A DNA stretch of 64,000 nucleotides from positions 1 through 64,000 of the forward strand of contig NZ_SORN01000006.1 in NCBI RefSeq assembly GCF_004366635.1, written 5' to 3'. The translations under genes and the position numbers were made by a program. The notes under the pieces were generated by a model that saw nothing but the letters and a program-made list of their open reading frames with translations, was not told the origin of the DNA and made no database searches. The DNA is from Roseinatronobacter bogoriensis DSM 18756. Its GTDB lineage: Bacteria > Pseudomonadota > Alphaproteobacteria > Rhodobacterales > Rhodobacteraceae. This document shows, in pieces, positions 1-8,713 of the stretch (the first letter of the stretch is position 1; every line of letters starts with the position of its first letter).

Positions 1-21
1 CAGGATCAAACTCTCAAGTTG
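1..21 (-). rRNA. rrs: 16S ribosomal RNA, first 21 nt only (partial)
   Basis: The reverse complement of the first 21 bases reads CAACTTGAGAGTTTGATCCTG, the conserved 5' end of alphaproteobacterial 16S rRNA (the universal 27F primer region). The gene is transcribed leftwards and leaves the window at base 1, so the rest of the rrn operon lies outside. The mature 5' end is placed at about base 21 by analogy with other Rhodobacterales. Confidence 0.93.
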
Positions 22-238
22 AAAGCTGAAAAACAGCTATCCTTGACGTCAAACCCAAGCACATATCAACGCGTCCAGATTATTCATCCGAACACGTTAC
101 CTCTGTTCTGCGCTTCCGTTCCAAAGAAACAAAAGCCGCAAAACAGTGAAGCTGACACTCACATCATCGGGAAACATAAGCCTCCCTAGCGAGCCGATAT
201 GTGAAGGGCCGATCCATCGAAATGAACCAAACCGCCCT

Positions 239-267
239 CATATCTCTTCAAGTTCCAATTCTGTCAA
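239..267 (-). promoter_or_regulatory. Conserved-looking element in the 16S leader; second candidate rrn promoter
   Basis: On the minus strand a perfect -35 box TTGACA (267-262) is followed 17 nt later by GATATG (244-239). It could be a proximal rrn promoter. From memory, however, a TTGACAGAATTGG...GAAGAGATATG block recurs in the pre-16S leaders of this order, so it may instead be a leader, antitermination or processing element. The weak -10 leaves this open. Confidence 0.3.
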
Positions 268-403
268 ACAACACAAGACAAAAACACACACAGCGCTACA
301 CCAATCCGGCGCAACCCCATGCAACCCTGTCTCGAAAATCTCTAAGCAACAAACCCTCAGGCCCGCCGCCTCCCCCAGCAACCTCTCAGCCGCCGGTGAG
401 CGC

Positions 404-432
404 TATCTAGGTAATACAATCAAAACACGCAA
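404..432 (-). promoter_or_regulatory. Candidate rrn operon promoter
   Basis: On the minus strand TTGCGT (432-427) and TAGATA (409-404) are spaced by exactly 17 nt and followed by a GC-rich GCGCTCACC segment. TAG-beginning -10 boxes are common in alphaproteobacterial sigma-70 promoters. Transcription from about 397 would give a pre-16S leader of roughly 375 nt. Assigned by pattern only. Confidence 0.42.
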
Positions 433-741
433 GAGAGAAATTCATGAATCTGTCACTTTTTCCAGTTTGCCCAAAATTTCATCAGCGTTGCGCAGCAATA
501 ATGCGCCTGACTGCCCTGCAGAGCATTTAAATTACCCCCTCTCAGAGTGTCTTCGTTCAATACCCGCCCTTGAGATACTATTCGCACGGCACCTTCGCGC
601 TGACACCGCCGACTCACCCGGTTTGCGAGAATCAAATGCCGGGAATCGATCGAAACGCCGCCAAAATCCGACATCGCCACTGGACCTTGCCTGATCCGCA
701 CGGCACTCTGCTTGCGGAAACTGTCGGAGCATGTGGCCAAG

Positions 742-1965
742 ATGCGTTTGTTGATATCCTTTGGCGCGCTGTTCCTGTCGGTTGTCCTGTTGCAGCTTGG
801 CCTTGGCGGTGTCGTCCCGCTGGATGCGCTGTCGGGGGTTGAGCTGGGCTTCAGCGCGGGTCAGATCGGGCTGTTGGGCTCGGCGCATTTCATCGGGTTT
901 TTCATCGGGTGCTGGTGGGCGCCGCGCCTTATGGGGCAGGTGGGCCATTCGCGCGCCTTTGCGGCGCTGACAGCGGCGGGCACGATTGGCATTCTTGCAC
1001 ATATGCTCGTCATTCATCCGCTGGCATGGGCCATCCTGCGCATGGCGTCGGGATTGGCCGTTGCGGGCTGCTACACGATCATTGAGGCGTGGTTACAGGC
1101 CAAGCTGACCAACGAGACGCGGGGCCGCGCGATGGGCGTCTACCGTGTGGTTGATATTGTGGGCAGTCTGGGCGCACAGCTTCTGATCGGGGTTCTGACT
1201 CCGGCCTCTTATGTGTCCTATAACCTGTTGGCGCTGTTATGCTGCGCGGCGCTGTTCCCGCTGGTGCTGACCCGGTCCGAGGCCCCGCCCGTATCTGGTG
1301 CCCCAAGGTTGCGGCCGGGCTTTGCATGGAATCGCTCGCCCCTAGCGGCTGCCGGGGTTGTTGTATCTGGCATTACTGGCGCGGCCTTTCGCATGGTGGG
1401 GCCGCTTTATGCCTTGTCGGTCGGGCTGAAGGCAGATGTGATCGCGCTGTTTCTGGCGGCCTATGTGCTGGGCGGCGCGCTGGTGCAGATTCCGGTGGGC
1501 TGGCTGGCCGATAAATTTGACCGGCGCGCAGTGCTGATATGGTTGTCGGTGGCCTCGGTTCTGGCCTGTGCTGCGACAGTGGCCAGTGCGGATCGTGGCG
1601 TGGTGGCAATCTTTCTTGCAGCCGGATTTTTCGGCATGACCACATTTCCGATCTATTCCATCTCGGCGGCACATGCGCATGACTTCACCGACCCGTCCGA
1701 GGCGGTGGAACTGTCAGCGGCGCTGATGTTCCTTTATGCTGTTGGCGCGATTGCCAGCCCCTTGATCGCCTCTGTTCTGATAGATCAATACGGGCCTGCG
1801 GCGATGTTCATCTTCATCTCTGTCGCGCATATCCTGTTGGTAGTCTTCGGGCTGGTGCGGATGCGGGCGCGCCCTGCCCCCGATGACCGCACCCGCTACA
1901 CGTATGTGCCGCGCACGTCTTTCCTGATCGGGCGGTTGCTGCGGCGCGGGCGCAAGCGGGATTAG
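742..1965 (+). CDS. Major facilitator superfamily transporter
   Basis: A 407-residue polytopic inner-membrane protein of the MFS_1 type; the substrate cannot be told. About twelve hydrophobic helices are visible. The loop after helix 2 reads APRLMGQVGHSRAF, and the second half repeats the pattern as GWLADKFDRRAVL, the classic MFS loop 2-3 and 8-9 motifs. The C-terminus is short and basic. The frame also opens at a TTG (712), but the ATG at 742 is preferred because the first helix follows at once and a GGAG lies 12 nt upstream. It stands alone, divergent from the rRNA operon and convergent with uup; most likely a drug or metabolite exporter. Confidence 0.85.
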   Translation: MRLLISFGALFLSVVLLQLGLGGVVPLDALSGVELGFSAGQIGLLGSAHFIGFFIGCWWAPRLMGQVGHSRAFAALTAAGTIGILAHMLVIHPLAWAILRMASGLAVAGCYTIIEAWLQAKLTNETRGRAMGVYRVVDIVGSLGAQLLIGVLTPASYVSYNLLALLCCAALFPLVLTRSEAPPVSGAPRLRPGFAWNRSPLAAAGVVVSGITGAAFRMVGPLYALSVGLKADVIALFLAAYVLGGALVQIPVGWLADKFDRRAVLIWLSVASVLACAATVASADRGVVAIFLAAGFFGMTTFPIYSISAAHAHDFTDPSEAVELSAALMFLYAVGAIASPLIASVLIDQYGPAAMFIFISVAHILLVVFGLVRMRARPAPDDRTRYTYVPRTSFLIGRLLRRGRKRD

Positions 1966-2066
1966 GTTGCGCTGTGCGTTTCCGCACCGCGACTTTTGCT
2001 ACCCCTGCGAAATCCTGCCCTGAACCTGGCGCGGGCCTCTGCGCCAACGCCACCTGTGCGCAGGGC

Positions 2067-3878
2067 CTACCCCTCGGCCTTTTCGGCCAGCATCAACCAT
2101 TCTTCCTCTGCCGCCTCCAGCGCGGTCTGACGCGCGGCCATTGCTTCGGTCGCCTTGCGAAACTTCACCGGCTCGCGCGTGAACAGATCCGCATCGGCCA
2201 GCAATTCTGTCAGCTTGCCAATCTCTGCCTCCAACCGTGCAATCTCGGCGGGCAGCTTCTCCAGACGGTGCGTTTCAGTATAGCTTAGCCCGGACTTTAC
2301 CTTTTCTTTCGGCTTTGGCTTGTCCTTGCTGCGCGACCCCGCGCCAGAGGCAGGCGCAGGGCTGTCGGCCTCGGGGCGTTGCGCCAGATAATCCGACCAC
2401 CCCCCAGCATAGGCCGTCACCCGCCCTGCCCCTTCAAAGACAAGCGTGGTCGAGGCGATACGGTCGATGAAATCGCGGTCATGGCTGACCAGCAGAACCG
2501 TACCGTCGAACTCGCTCAGAATGTCTTGCAGCAAATCCAGCGTTTCGACATCCAGATCATTGGTCGGTTCGTCCAGCACCAGCAAATTGGCAGGTTGCGC
2601 CATGATCCGCGCCAGCAGCAGGCGCGCCCGCTCCCCCCCTGAAAGGGACCGCACAGGGGCGCGTGCCTGTGCTTCATCGAACAAAAATTCCTTCAGATAA
2701 CCAACCACATGCTTGGGCTGGCCCCGCACCATGACCTGATCTGCCTGCCCCGGCACCCGCATCAACGGATCCCCTGTCAGGTTTTCCCAAAGCGAGGCAT
2801 TCGGGTCCAGTTGCGCGCGGCTCTGATCGAATATGGCCGTTTCCAGATTGGTGCCGCGCCGGATATTGCCCTGATCGGCCTCTTCCGCGCCCGTGATCAT
2901 CCGCAGCAACGTTGTTTTGCCCGCGCCATTGGGGCCGACGAAAGCCACGCGTTCCCCGCGCATCACACGCAGCGAAAAGTCGCGCAGGATCACGCGGTCG
3001 CCATAGGCCTTGTGCACATGTTCCAACTCGGCGACCAGCTTGCCCGAAGGGGCCGCCGCTTCCATCGCCATTGCGGCAGTGCCCTGGCGTTTGATCTGGC
3101 TGGCGCGTTGCGCGCGCAATTCCTGTAGCGCGCGCACCCGGCCCTGATTGCGCTTGCGTCTTGCGCTGATCCCTTCCACTGCCCAGCGCGCTTCGGCCTT
3201 GATCTTGCGGTCCAGCTTGTGGCGGGCCTCGTCTTCCTGCGCCCAAAGCGTATCGCGCCATTCCTCGAACCCGTCAAACCCGGATTCCCGGCGGCGCACC
3301 TGACCGCGATCAATCCATAGGGTTGCGCGGGTCAGCGCGCGCAGAAAGGCGCGGTCATGGCTGATCAGCACAAAGGCCGCGCGCGTCTCGCGCAGGCGCG
3401 CTTCCAGCCAGCCGATGGCATGAATATCAAGGTGGTTGGTCGGCTCGTCCAGCAGCATCAATTCAGGCGCTTCTGCCAGCAGTTTGGCCAAAGCCGCGCG
3501 GCGCCGCTCACCACCTGATGCCTTTTCAGGGTCAAGGCTGGGGTCAAAATCCAGACCCTCGGCGGCCATCTCGACGCGATAGGCCTCAGCCGGGTCAAGA
3601 TTCTGGGCGGCATAGTCCCCCAGGGTCGCAAAACCGCTGAAATCCGGGTCCTGTTCCATATAGCCCACGGTCACACCGGGCGAGAGGCTGCGCGCGCCCT
3701 TGTCAGCCTCGACCAGCGCGGCCATCACCTTCATCAGGGTGGATTTACCAGAACCATTGCGCCCCACCAGCGCCACCCGGTCACCGGGTTGAACCACAAG
3801 GTCCAGCCCGTCAAAGACAGGATTGCCGCCATAGGTCAGCGAGATATTCGAGAGTTGCAGAAGCGGTGTTTGTGCCAT
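2067..3878 (-). CDS. uup: ABC-F family ATPase (Uup-like)
   Basis: A soluble 603-residue duplicated ATPase without membrane helices. The first ATPase domain has Walker A GRNGSGKST, signature SGGERRRAAL and Walker B LMLLDEPTNHLD; the second has GPNGAGKTT, SGGERARLLL and LLVLDEPTNDLD. A charged linker sits between them and a C-terminal coiled coil of about 70 residues follows a Pro/Lys-rich segment (around residue 530), the layout of Uup, which acts on ribosomes and DNA intermediates. The frame extends to a GTG at 3926 that abuts the stop of the upstream gene, but the ATG at 3878 (MAQTPLLQL) is where family similarity begins. Cotranscription with the upstream small gene is likely. Confidence 0.9.
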   Translation of the reverse strand: MAQTPLLQLSNISLTYGGNPVFDGLDLVVQPGDRVALVGRNGSGKSTLMKVMAALVEADKGARSLSPGVTVGYMEQDPDFSGFATLGDYAAQNLDPAEAYRVEMAAEGLDFDPSLDPEKASGGERRRAALAKLLAEAPELMLLDEPTNHLDIHAIGWLEARLRETRAAFVLISHDRAFLRALTRATLWIDRGQVRRRESGFDGFEEWRDTLWAQEDEARHKLDRKIKAEARWAVEGISARRKRNQGRVRALQELRAQRASQIKRQGTAAMAMEAAAPSGKLVAELEHVHKAYGDRVILRDFSLRVMRGERVAFVGPNGAGKTTLLRMITGAEEADQGNIRRGTNLETAIFDQSRAQLDPNASLWENLTGDPLMRVPGQADQVMVRGQPKHVVGYLKEFLFDEAQARAPVRSLSGGERARLLLARIMAQPANLLVLDEPTNDLDVETLDLLQDILSEFDGTVLLVSHDRDFIDRIASTTLVFEGAGRVTAYAGGWSDYLAQRPEADSPAPASGAGSRSKDKPKPKEKVKSGLSYTETHRLEKLPAEIARLEAEIGKLTELLADADLFTREPVKFRKATEAMAARQTALEAAEEEWLMLAEKAEG

Positions 3879-3926
3879 GGCGGCGATATAGGGGCAGGCA
3901 GGCGGCAGGGAAAGGGGAATCGTCAC

Positions 3927-4241
3927 CTAAGCCCCCGTGGCGGAAGTGTCAGATCGGTTACGGCTTTTCCAGTCAAGGACGCCCGCGATAGCGGCCGCAA
4001 GTGCCGCCAGATAGGCCGGGTTCGAGGGTGCGGGCTCCGCCACCGGATGACGCGAAAGCGCAGCGCTCATCAGCGTGCCATTGCCAAAGCGCGGATGCAC
4101 ACGACCCCATCGCTTGCGATAGCAGTCAGCACAATGTGCCTCTAGCAGAAGGCTGTGCATCACCTCGGGCCAGGTTCCCGAAGGCCAACCTAGCAATACG
4201 CGCGCAGCCGCGCGGATATCACCGAAAGTGACCTCACGCAT
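3927..4241 (-). CDS. Small conserved hypothetical protein downstream of the GTA cluster
   Basis: A 104-residue protein starting MREVTFGDIRAAARVLLG. It has a Cys and His pair in HCADCYRK around residue 40, a conserved-looking RVHPRFGNGTLM segment, and an Ala-rich C-terminal helix that may sit at the membrane. I recall similar proteins in Rhodobacterales annotated only as a DUF, often near GTA genes; I assign no function. The upstream ATG at 4286 is rejected because its extra codons would run through the left arm of the large terminator stem. Its start codon lies 13 nt after the terminator T-run, so it must be expressed by read-through or from a promoter overlapping the stem. It runs directly into uup. 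Confidence 0.7.
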   Translation of the reverse strand: MREVTFGDIRAAARVLLGWPSGTWPEVMHSLLLEAHCADCYRKRWGRVHPRFGNGTLMSAALSRHPVAEPAPSNPAYLAALAAAIAGVLDWKSRNRSDTSATGA

Positions 4242-4253
4242 GGCCCGCCCCGC

Positions 4254-4340
4254 AAAAACAGGCCCCCGCGCGCAAGCGGCAAGCAAACTGGCGCAGCCGG
4301 TTTGCGGGGGTGGGCGGGTGGGCCGCTTGCGCGCGGGGGC
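4254..4340 (-). terminator. Long-stem terminator at the end of the GTA cluster
   Basis: GCCCCCGCGCGCAAGCGGC (4262-4280) and its exact reverse complement (4322-4340) make a perfect 19-bp stem with a 41-nt loop. In the direction of GTA transcription it starts 6 nt after the gp15 stop codon and is followed within four bases by TTTTT (4258-4254), as in an intrinsic terminator. Inside the loop a second stem, GCAAACTGGC / GCCGGTTTGC with one G-U pair, can form, and a 17-nt G-rich run lies beside it. The same design recurs at 38808-38896. Confidence 0.85.
4306..4322 (+). other. Four-run G-quadruplex motif in the terminator loop (copy 1)
   Basis: GGGGGTGGGCGGGTGGG has four G-runs of at least three separated by single bases, the most stable class of predicted G-quadruplex. 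It is on the plus strand, which is the template for the GTA genes, so folding could stall RNA polymerase. Copy 2 is at 38860-38876. Confidence 0.8.
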
Positions 4341-4346
4341 GGGTCA

Positions 4347-7300
4347 CTATTCAGTCTCCAACCGGGCAAAGGGGCCGTGACCGACCACATCTGACAGCTG
4401 CGCCACTTCGATTGCAAACCCCGCGCTGCCGACCTCATCTTGCAATTGCGCCGTTGCTGTATAGACGAATCCCGGTGCATCGCACTGCACCTCTCGCAGC
4501 ACTGCCGCGCCCTTGCGCACCCTCACGACATAGCGCTCAAACGCTTCGGACAGCGGCACATCCGGCGCACCCCATCCGTCGCCGCCGCGCCTTGTGCGCC
4601 GGATCCAGGATATATGCAGATCCCCGGCCCCGTCGCGGCGCGCACGCAGATGCGCAGGTCGGTAAGGGCGAAAGCCGACAGCCTGAAAACTCTGGCTGAC
4701 ATCGCTATGGCTGGGGTCATGCAACGGGCGGCTGGCGGGGCCGATCCTGTAGCGGCGCTCCATGCCCAGCGCATCAAGCGGCAGCGCGATCTGTTCCAGT
4801 GCGGGATCAATCAGCACCACAACCGCCCCCGGGGCCCAGACAGGCGGCATCACGCCATCTGTCCCGTACTGGCCGCGCAAGCGCAGCCGCAGATCATACA
4901 GGCCCGGCTCAATCAACTCGGCCTCGGCAAACTGGAACAGCTCCCACTCGGTGCCAGCCCCGATTGCCATCAGATTGGCCCCGTCCAGCACAGTGGCCGG
5001 TGACACAGTGTCCAACTGGCCCGATAACATACGCACCCGCAAGGCCGCGCCACGGTCCCAAAGGCCCGGCCCTGCTGCCAGCAAAGGGGTTTCCGTCACA
5101 CCAACTTGCGCTGGCTGTGCGATCAGGGCGTCCAGTTCGAACATGTCCGCGCCGCTTATGTGGTGCAGCGCCACCATCCCCGGCCATGCCCGCGCCGCAA
5201 CAGCGATCCAGGGGTTTTGCGCCGGCTCTTCCCCCGCGATCACGGGCAGGTCCAGAAAAATCGGCTGCACCGGCACAGGCGGCTGGGGCGTGATCAGCGC
5301 CGACCCCCTGCGCGCGGTATCGCCCCAGTCATAAATGGCATCCTCGACACGCGTGGCTTCAACCTCGCGCCCCTGCGCCAGGGTCGCGCGGTCAATCCGC
5401 CATAGCGAAGCACCCGCGCCCATATCCAGCGCGACCACATCGCCAGCCCCAAGCGCGCGAGAGGGCGGCAGGCGAAACCGCGCCGTGTCGCGCGACACCC
5501 GCGCCTGTGCCAGCCAGCGTTCCGCAATCAGGCTGGCTTCGCCCTCGGTCATCACCAATGGCAGGTCGGCACCCGACGCGCCCTGCTGCGCTTCATCAGG
5601 AAACCCGACCTCGGCGATGCGCATCTCGTAATTCGCGCCCTCCTCGACATAACCCAACCGCACCAGACCGTTGGTTTCCGCCTCTGATGCGCGGATCACG
5701 ACCAGATCGCCGCTATCATTGCGCAGAAGGTCATCCGGCCCAAGCCGCGCATTTGCCCGTCCGTTGCGCATCTGAAAGATCAGCCGTCCTTCGCGCTCGA
5801 TCGCCTCGACGCCGTAAGCCAGCAGAAGCGATTGCAGCATTGCGCGCGGTGCCTCGGTCGAGGCCATGGCGAAACCGCGCACCACCCCATGCACGCGGCT
5901 GACATCTGCATCAAGGATACCTGCGCGCGCGCAAATCTCGGCAATCACACCATCAAGCGGTTGCGCCGTCGCGCGCCCGCTGACCCAATGCCCGCGCGCC
6001 CAGTTCTCGCCATCCGACCACAAGTCCTGATTGCCGGGAAACCAGGGATAGGGCCGCGCATCCCATGCCCAGAGATGGGCGCGCGACATATCCACCATCG
6101 GCCCGTCATAGAATTCCGAAACCGGGTTGTGTGCCGGGTCGGACCAGTACTCATTCACAGCGCGCACATATTGCACCTGAATCGCATCATCCCGCCAGCC
6201 GCGCGAGAAATAGGGCACAAAGGATTCCGACGATTTCGGGTCCAGAAACACATTGGGCTGGTTGGTGCCCCGGTCAATCGCCGCACAGCCATATTCGGTG
6301 AACCAGAATGGCTTGGAGCGCGGCACCCAGGCTGTAGGCTCAGTCGCGCGCAGGCCATCTATGCGGTCATGATGGTCATTCTCCCACCAGCCGCACAAAT
6401 CCTTGTAGCGCCAGATCCAGTGTTCCCGCCAGTCAGAGCTGTCCAGAATAGGGGTGCGGTTCTGCGCGCGACGGTCGGCATCAGAGGCGTAGAACCAGTC
6501 ATACCCCTCGCCGCCTGCCACATTGGCGCGCAGATACTCCAGATTATGCACATCCCCCCAATCGGCATCCAGATGATCCACGCCATCACGCCAGTCCGAC
6601 AGCGGCATGTAATTGTCGATGCCGATGAAATCGATATTCTCATCTGCCCAGAGCGGGTCCAGATGAAAGAAACGGTCCCCCTGCGCGGTGATATATCCGA
6701 AATATTCCGACCAGTCGGCAGCATAGGTCAGCTTGACCTCCGGCCCCAGAAGCGCGCGCACTTCGGCAGCCAGCGCGATCAGTTCCGCAACAGCCGGGAA
6801 GCTGTTTTCAGGCCCGCGAATCTGGGTCAGCCCCCGCATTTCCGAACCGATACAGAATGCATCCACACCGCCCGCGGCCTTGCACAGCGCCGCCTGATGC
6901 AGAATGAACCGCCGGTAGCGCCATTGGGACGGGCCAGAATAGCTGACCGAACTGCCCGAAACCGAAAAATCGCTGGCCTTTGCCGTGCCGAAAAACGTGG
7001 CCACATCCGCCTGTGCCTGTGCCGTGCCATCCGGGCTGCCGGGCTGATCGGGGGCTTTTTCACTGGTGATACGCCCGCGCCACGGCAGGACCGGCTGATC
7101 CGCCGCCTGCGACCAAGGGTCCGGCAAGCCATTTTCAGGCAGGATTTCCATCAGGATGAACGGATAATAGACGACTTTCTGTCCGCGTGCCTTCAGCGCG
7201 GCGATGGCCTGCAGAACAGAGCGGTCCGAGGGGGTGCCCCCATAGACCGGGCGGCCATTCAGGCGCGGAACTTCGGCGGTTTGCCCAGCCGCGCGCCCGG

Positions 7301-8267
7301 CCACAGACCAGGGCTGGCCAACCGCCACACGGTTGGAATATTCGACCTTCGGGGTGATCTGGCAGCTACCGGCCCGCAAATCAGACCCGAACCATGACAC
7401 GATCAGCAAACTTGACGCGCTATTCGGCAATTCCTGCGACAGCGCATCCAGAGAGGCCGCCAAATCAGTCTTGCCGGTCGGCGAATTGAGATTCATCGCC
7501 TGCCGGTCGGCATTGCCAAGCAGTGCGAAGGGGCTGGATGCGCCGCGCGTATAAACGGGGCTTGCAGACAGCACAAAATCGCCGGAGCCGGGCATAAGGG
7601 CCACAGCTTGCACATGGTCAGACAGGCTTTGCGGGTGATCGCCACTGGTGTTGCGAATGACCTCAAAACTCAGTTGCGGAACGCGGTTGCCGAACTCGCC
7701 CAAGGCCATATCCTCGATAACGACATAGGCAATGCCGCGATAGGCCGGCACGTTGCCTGGCCCCTCCACCGCTTCCAGAAACGGGTCAGGAAGCTGGTCT
7801 TCGCTGCCGTGATATAACCGCAGGTTCAAATCCGCAGCGGCGATTTCCTGCCCGTCGGCCCAGATGCGCCCGATCCCGAGAATTGGCCCCTCGCACAGGG
7901 CAACCGCAAGCGAGATCGAATAGCTGTATTCGCGGACTTTCGGCTTTTTCGCGTGTTTTCCACCGCCCCCGCCACTTGTCCGCACCCGTTCGCGGAAATT
8001 GGTGGACCAGATCACCTGTCCGCCCAGCCGCACGCGGCCCCAGATCCGTGGCACCGGTGTTCCCTCATTGGCCCCAGTCATGCGCAGCCGGTCCATACGG
8101 CCATGCTCGATGACCTGAGAGCCGCCGCCCATCAACCGCTGGTCAATGACCCGGCCCAATGTTGCGCCGACTGCGCGCCCGATCACCATGCCCGACAAGC
8201 CAAGGACAGAACCGCCAAAGCTGGACCCGACCGCTGCACCCACCGCAGAAAGCACCAAGGTTGCCAT
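4347..8267 (-). CDS. orfg15: GTA gp15, baseplate megatron / tail-tip protein with TIM-barrel-like domain
   Basis: At 1306 residues this is the largest protein here. It matches the final gene of the RcGTA cluster, the multidomain tail-tip and host-recognition protein (glycoside hydrolase TIM-barrel-like domain). The N-terminus is a Gly/Ala-rich hydrophobic segment (residues 1-50) and a tail-protein region follows. A long aromatic-rich stretch around residues 350-770 with YYPFILMEI, DNYMPLSDW and FTEYGC corresponds to the TIM-barrel-like domain. The C-terminal third is beta-rich. It starts 17 nt after gp14 and ends 6 nt before the large terminator. Length and frame are intact, arguing for a functional particle. 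Confidence 0.93.
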   Translation of the reverse strand: MATLVLSAVGAAVGSSFGGSVLGLSGMVIGRAVGATLGRVIDQRLMGGGSQVIEHGRMDRLRMTGANEGTPVPRIWGRVRLGGQVIWSTNFRERVRTSGGGGGKHAKKPKVREYSYSISLAVALCEGPILGIGRIWADGQEIAAADLNLRLYHGSEDQLPDPFLEAVEGPGNVPAYRGIAYVVIEDMALGEFGNRVPQLSFEVIRNTSGDHPQSLSDHVQAVALMPGSGDFVLSASPVYTRGASSPFALLGNADRQAMNLNSPTGKTDLAASLDALSQELPNSASSLLIVSWFGSDLRAGSCQITPKVEYSNRVAVGQPWSVAGRAAGQTAEVPRLNGRPVYGGTPSDRSVLQAIAALKARGQKVVYYPFILMEILPENGLPDPWSQAADQPVLPWRGRITSEKAPDQPGSPDGTAQAQADVATFFGTAKASDFSVSGSSVSYSGPSQWRYRRFILHQAALCKAAGGVDAFCIGSEMRGLTQIRGPENSFPAVAELIALAAEVRALLGPEVKLTYAADWSEYFGYITAQGDRFFHLDPLWADENIDFIGIDNYMPLSDWRDGVDHLDADWGDVHNLEYLRANVAGGEGYDWFYASDADRRAQNRTPILDSSDWREHWIWRYKDLCGWWENDHHDRIDGLRATEPTAWVPRSKPFWFTEYGCAAIDRGTNQPNVFLDPKSSESFVPYFSRGWRDDAIQVQYVRAVNEYWSDPAHNPVSEFYDGPMVDMSRAHLWAWDARPYPWFPGNQDLWSDGENWARGHWVSGRATAQPLDGVIAEICARAGILDADVSRVHGVVRGFAMASTEAPRAMLQSLLLAYGVEAIEREGRLIFQMRNGRANARLGPDDLLRNDSGDLVVIRASEAETNGLVRLGYVEEGANYEMRIAEVGFPDEAQQGASGADLPLVMTEGEASLIAERWLAQARVSRDTARFRLPPSRALGAGDVVALDMGAGASLWRIDRATLAQGREVEATRVEDAIYDWGDTARRGSALITPQPPVPVQPIFLDLPVIAGEEPAQNPWIAVAARAWPGMVALHHISGADMFELDALIAQPAQVGVTETPLLAAGPGLWDRGAALRVRMLSGQLDTVSPATVLDGANLMAIGAGTEWELFQFAEAELIEPGLYDLRLRLRGQYGTDGVMPPVWAPGAVVVLIDPALEQIALPLDALGMERRYRIGPASRPLHDPSHSDVSQSFQAVGFRPYRPAHLRARRDGAGDLHISWIRRTRRGGDGWGAPDVPLSEAFERYVVRVRKGAAVLREVQCDAPGFVYTATAQLQDEVGSAGFAIEVAQLSDVVGHGPFARLETE

Positions 8268-8284
8268 GTGTCACTCCATCAAAT

Positions 8285-8713
8285 TCAAAGGCTTGGGGGA
8301 AAGGCGAAGCGCGCCACGATCCGGCGCGCCCAAGGCGCAGAGAGAGGCGCTTGCACCACACCTGCGCGCGGGCAGGCATGAATGAAGCAGGCCCCGCCCC
8401 CGGACTGGATGCCAAGATGTTTGGCATCGGCCCCCGCTTGCAGACGAAACAGTAAAACCTGCCCATCCTCGGGCAGGGATGCGGGCTGCAAATGGCGCGA
8501 CAGCGCCTGCAACAATTGCTCCTGCCCCCCGATCTCGGCCCAACTGGGGGAGTAATGCGGCACAGGCTCCGGCTCTGCCCCGAAACGGGCCCGCCAAATA
8601 CCCCGGATCAGACCAAGGCAATCTGCGCCCGCACCGCATGTCGCGGCGCGGTGGTGATAGGGTGTGCCGATCCACTGCCGCGCCAGCGCTACGATTTCGC
8701 CCTGCCCGTTCAT
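8285..8713 (-). CDS. orfg14: GTA gp14, NlpC/P60-type cell-wall peptidase
   Basis: A 142-residue NlpC/P60 cysteine peptidase thought to open the recipient's peptidoglycan during DNA delivery by the tail tip. The nucleophile is Cys32 in GADCLGLIRG and the general base His99 in AKHLGIQ; the N-terminal ARQWIGTPYHH is the family signature before the Cys. The gene overlaps gp13 by 4 nt (ATGA) and precedes gp15 by 17 nt, so the three tail-tip proteins are translated together. Confidence 0.93.
   Translation of the reverse strand: MNGQGEIVALARQWIGTPYHHRAATCGAGADCLGLIRGIWRARFGAEPEPVPHYSPSWAEIGGQEQLLQALSRHLQPASLPEDGQVLLFRLQAGADAKHLGIQSGGGACFIHACPRAGVVQAPLSAPWARRIVARFAFPPSL

Larger units (their letters stand above)
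22..741. other. Non-coding: rrn leader plus divergent promoter region
   Basis: This 720-bp stretch separates the 16S gene (minus) from the MFS gene (plus). Bases 22 to about 430 are AT-richer than the window average and look like an rRNA leader and promoter. Bases 430-741 probably hold the promoter of the MFS gene. Open frames here (146-694 plus, 453-740 minus) resemble no family and have unconvincing composition. No tRNA T-loop signature was found. Confidence 0.6.

Noticed and set aside
146..694. 182-codon frame in the rRNA leader
   Set aside because: It overlaps promoter and leader signals, has no ribosome binding site and reads like non-coding sequence.
5832..7397. Long open frame of 521 codons on the plus strand inside gp15
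   Set aside because: It is antisense to a well-supported GTA gene, has atypical composition rich in Arg/Pro/His, and matches no family. Long antisense frames are common in GC-rich genomes.
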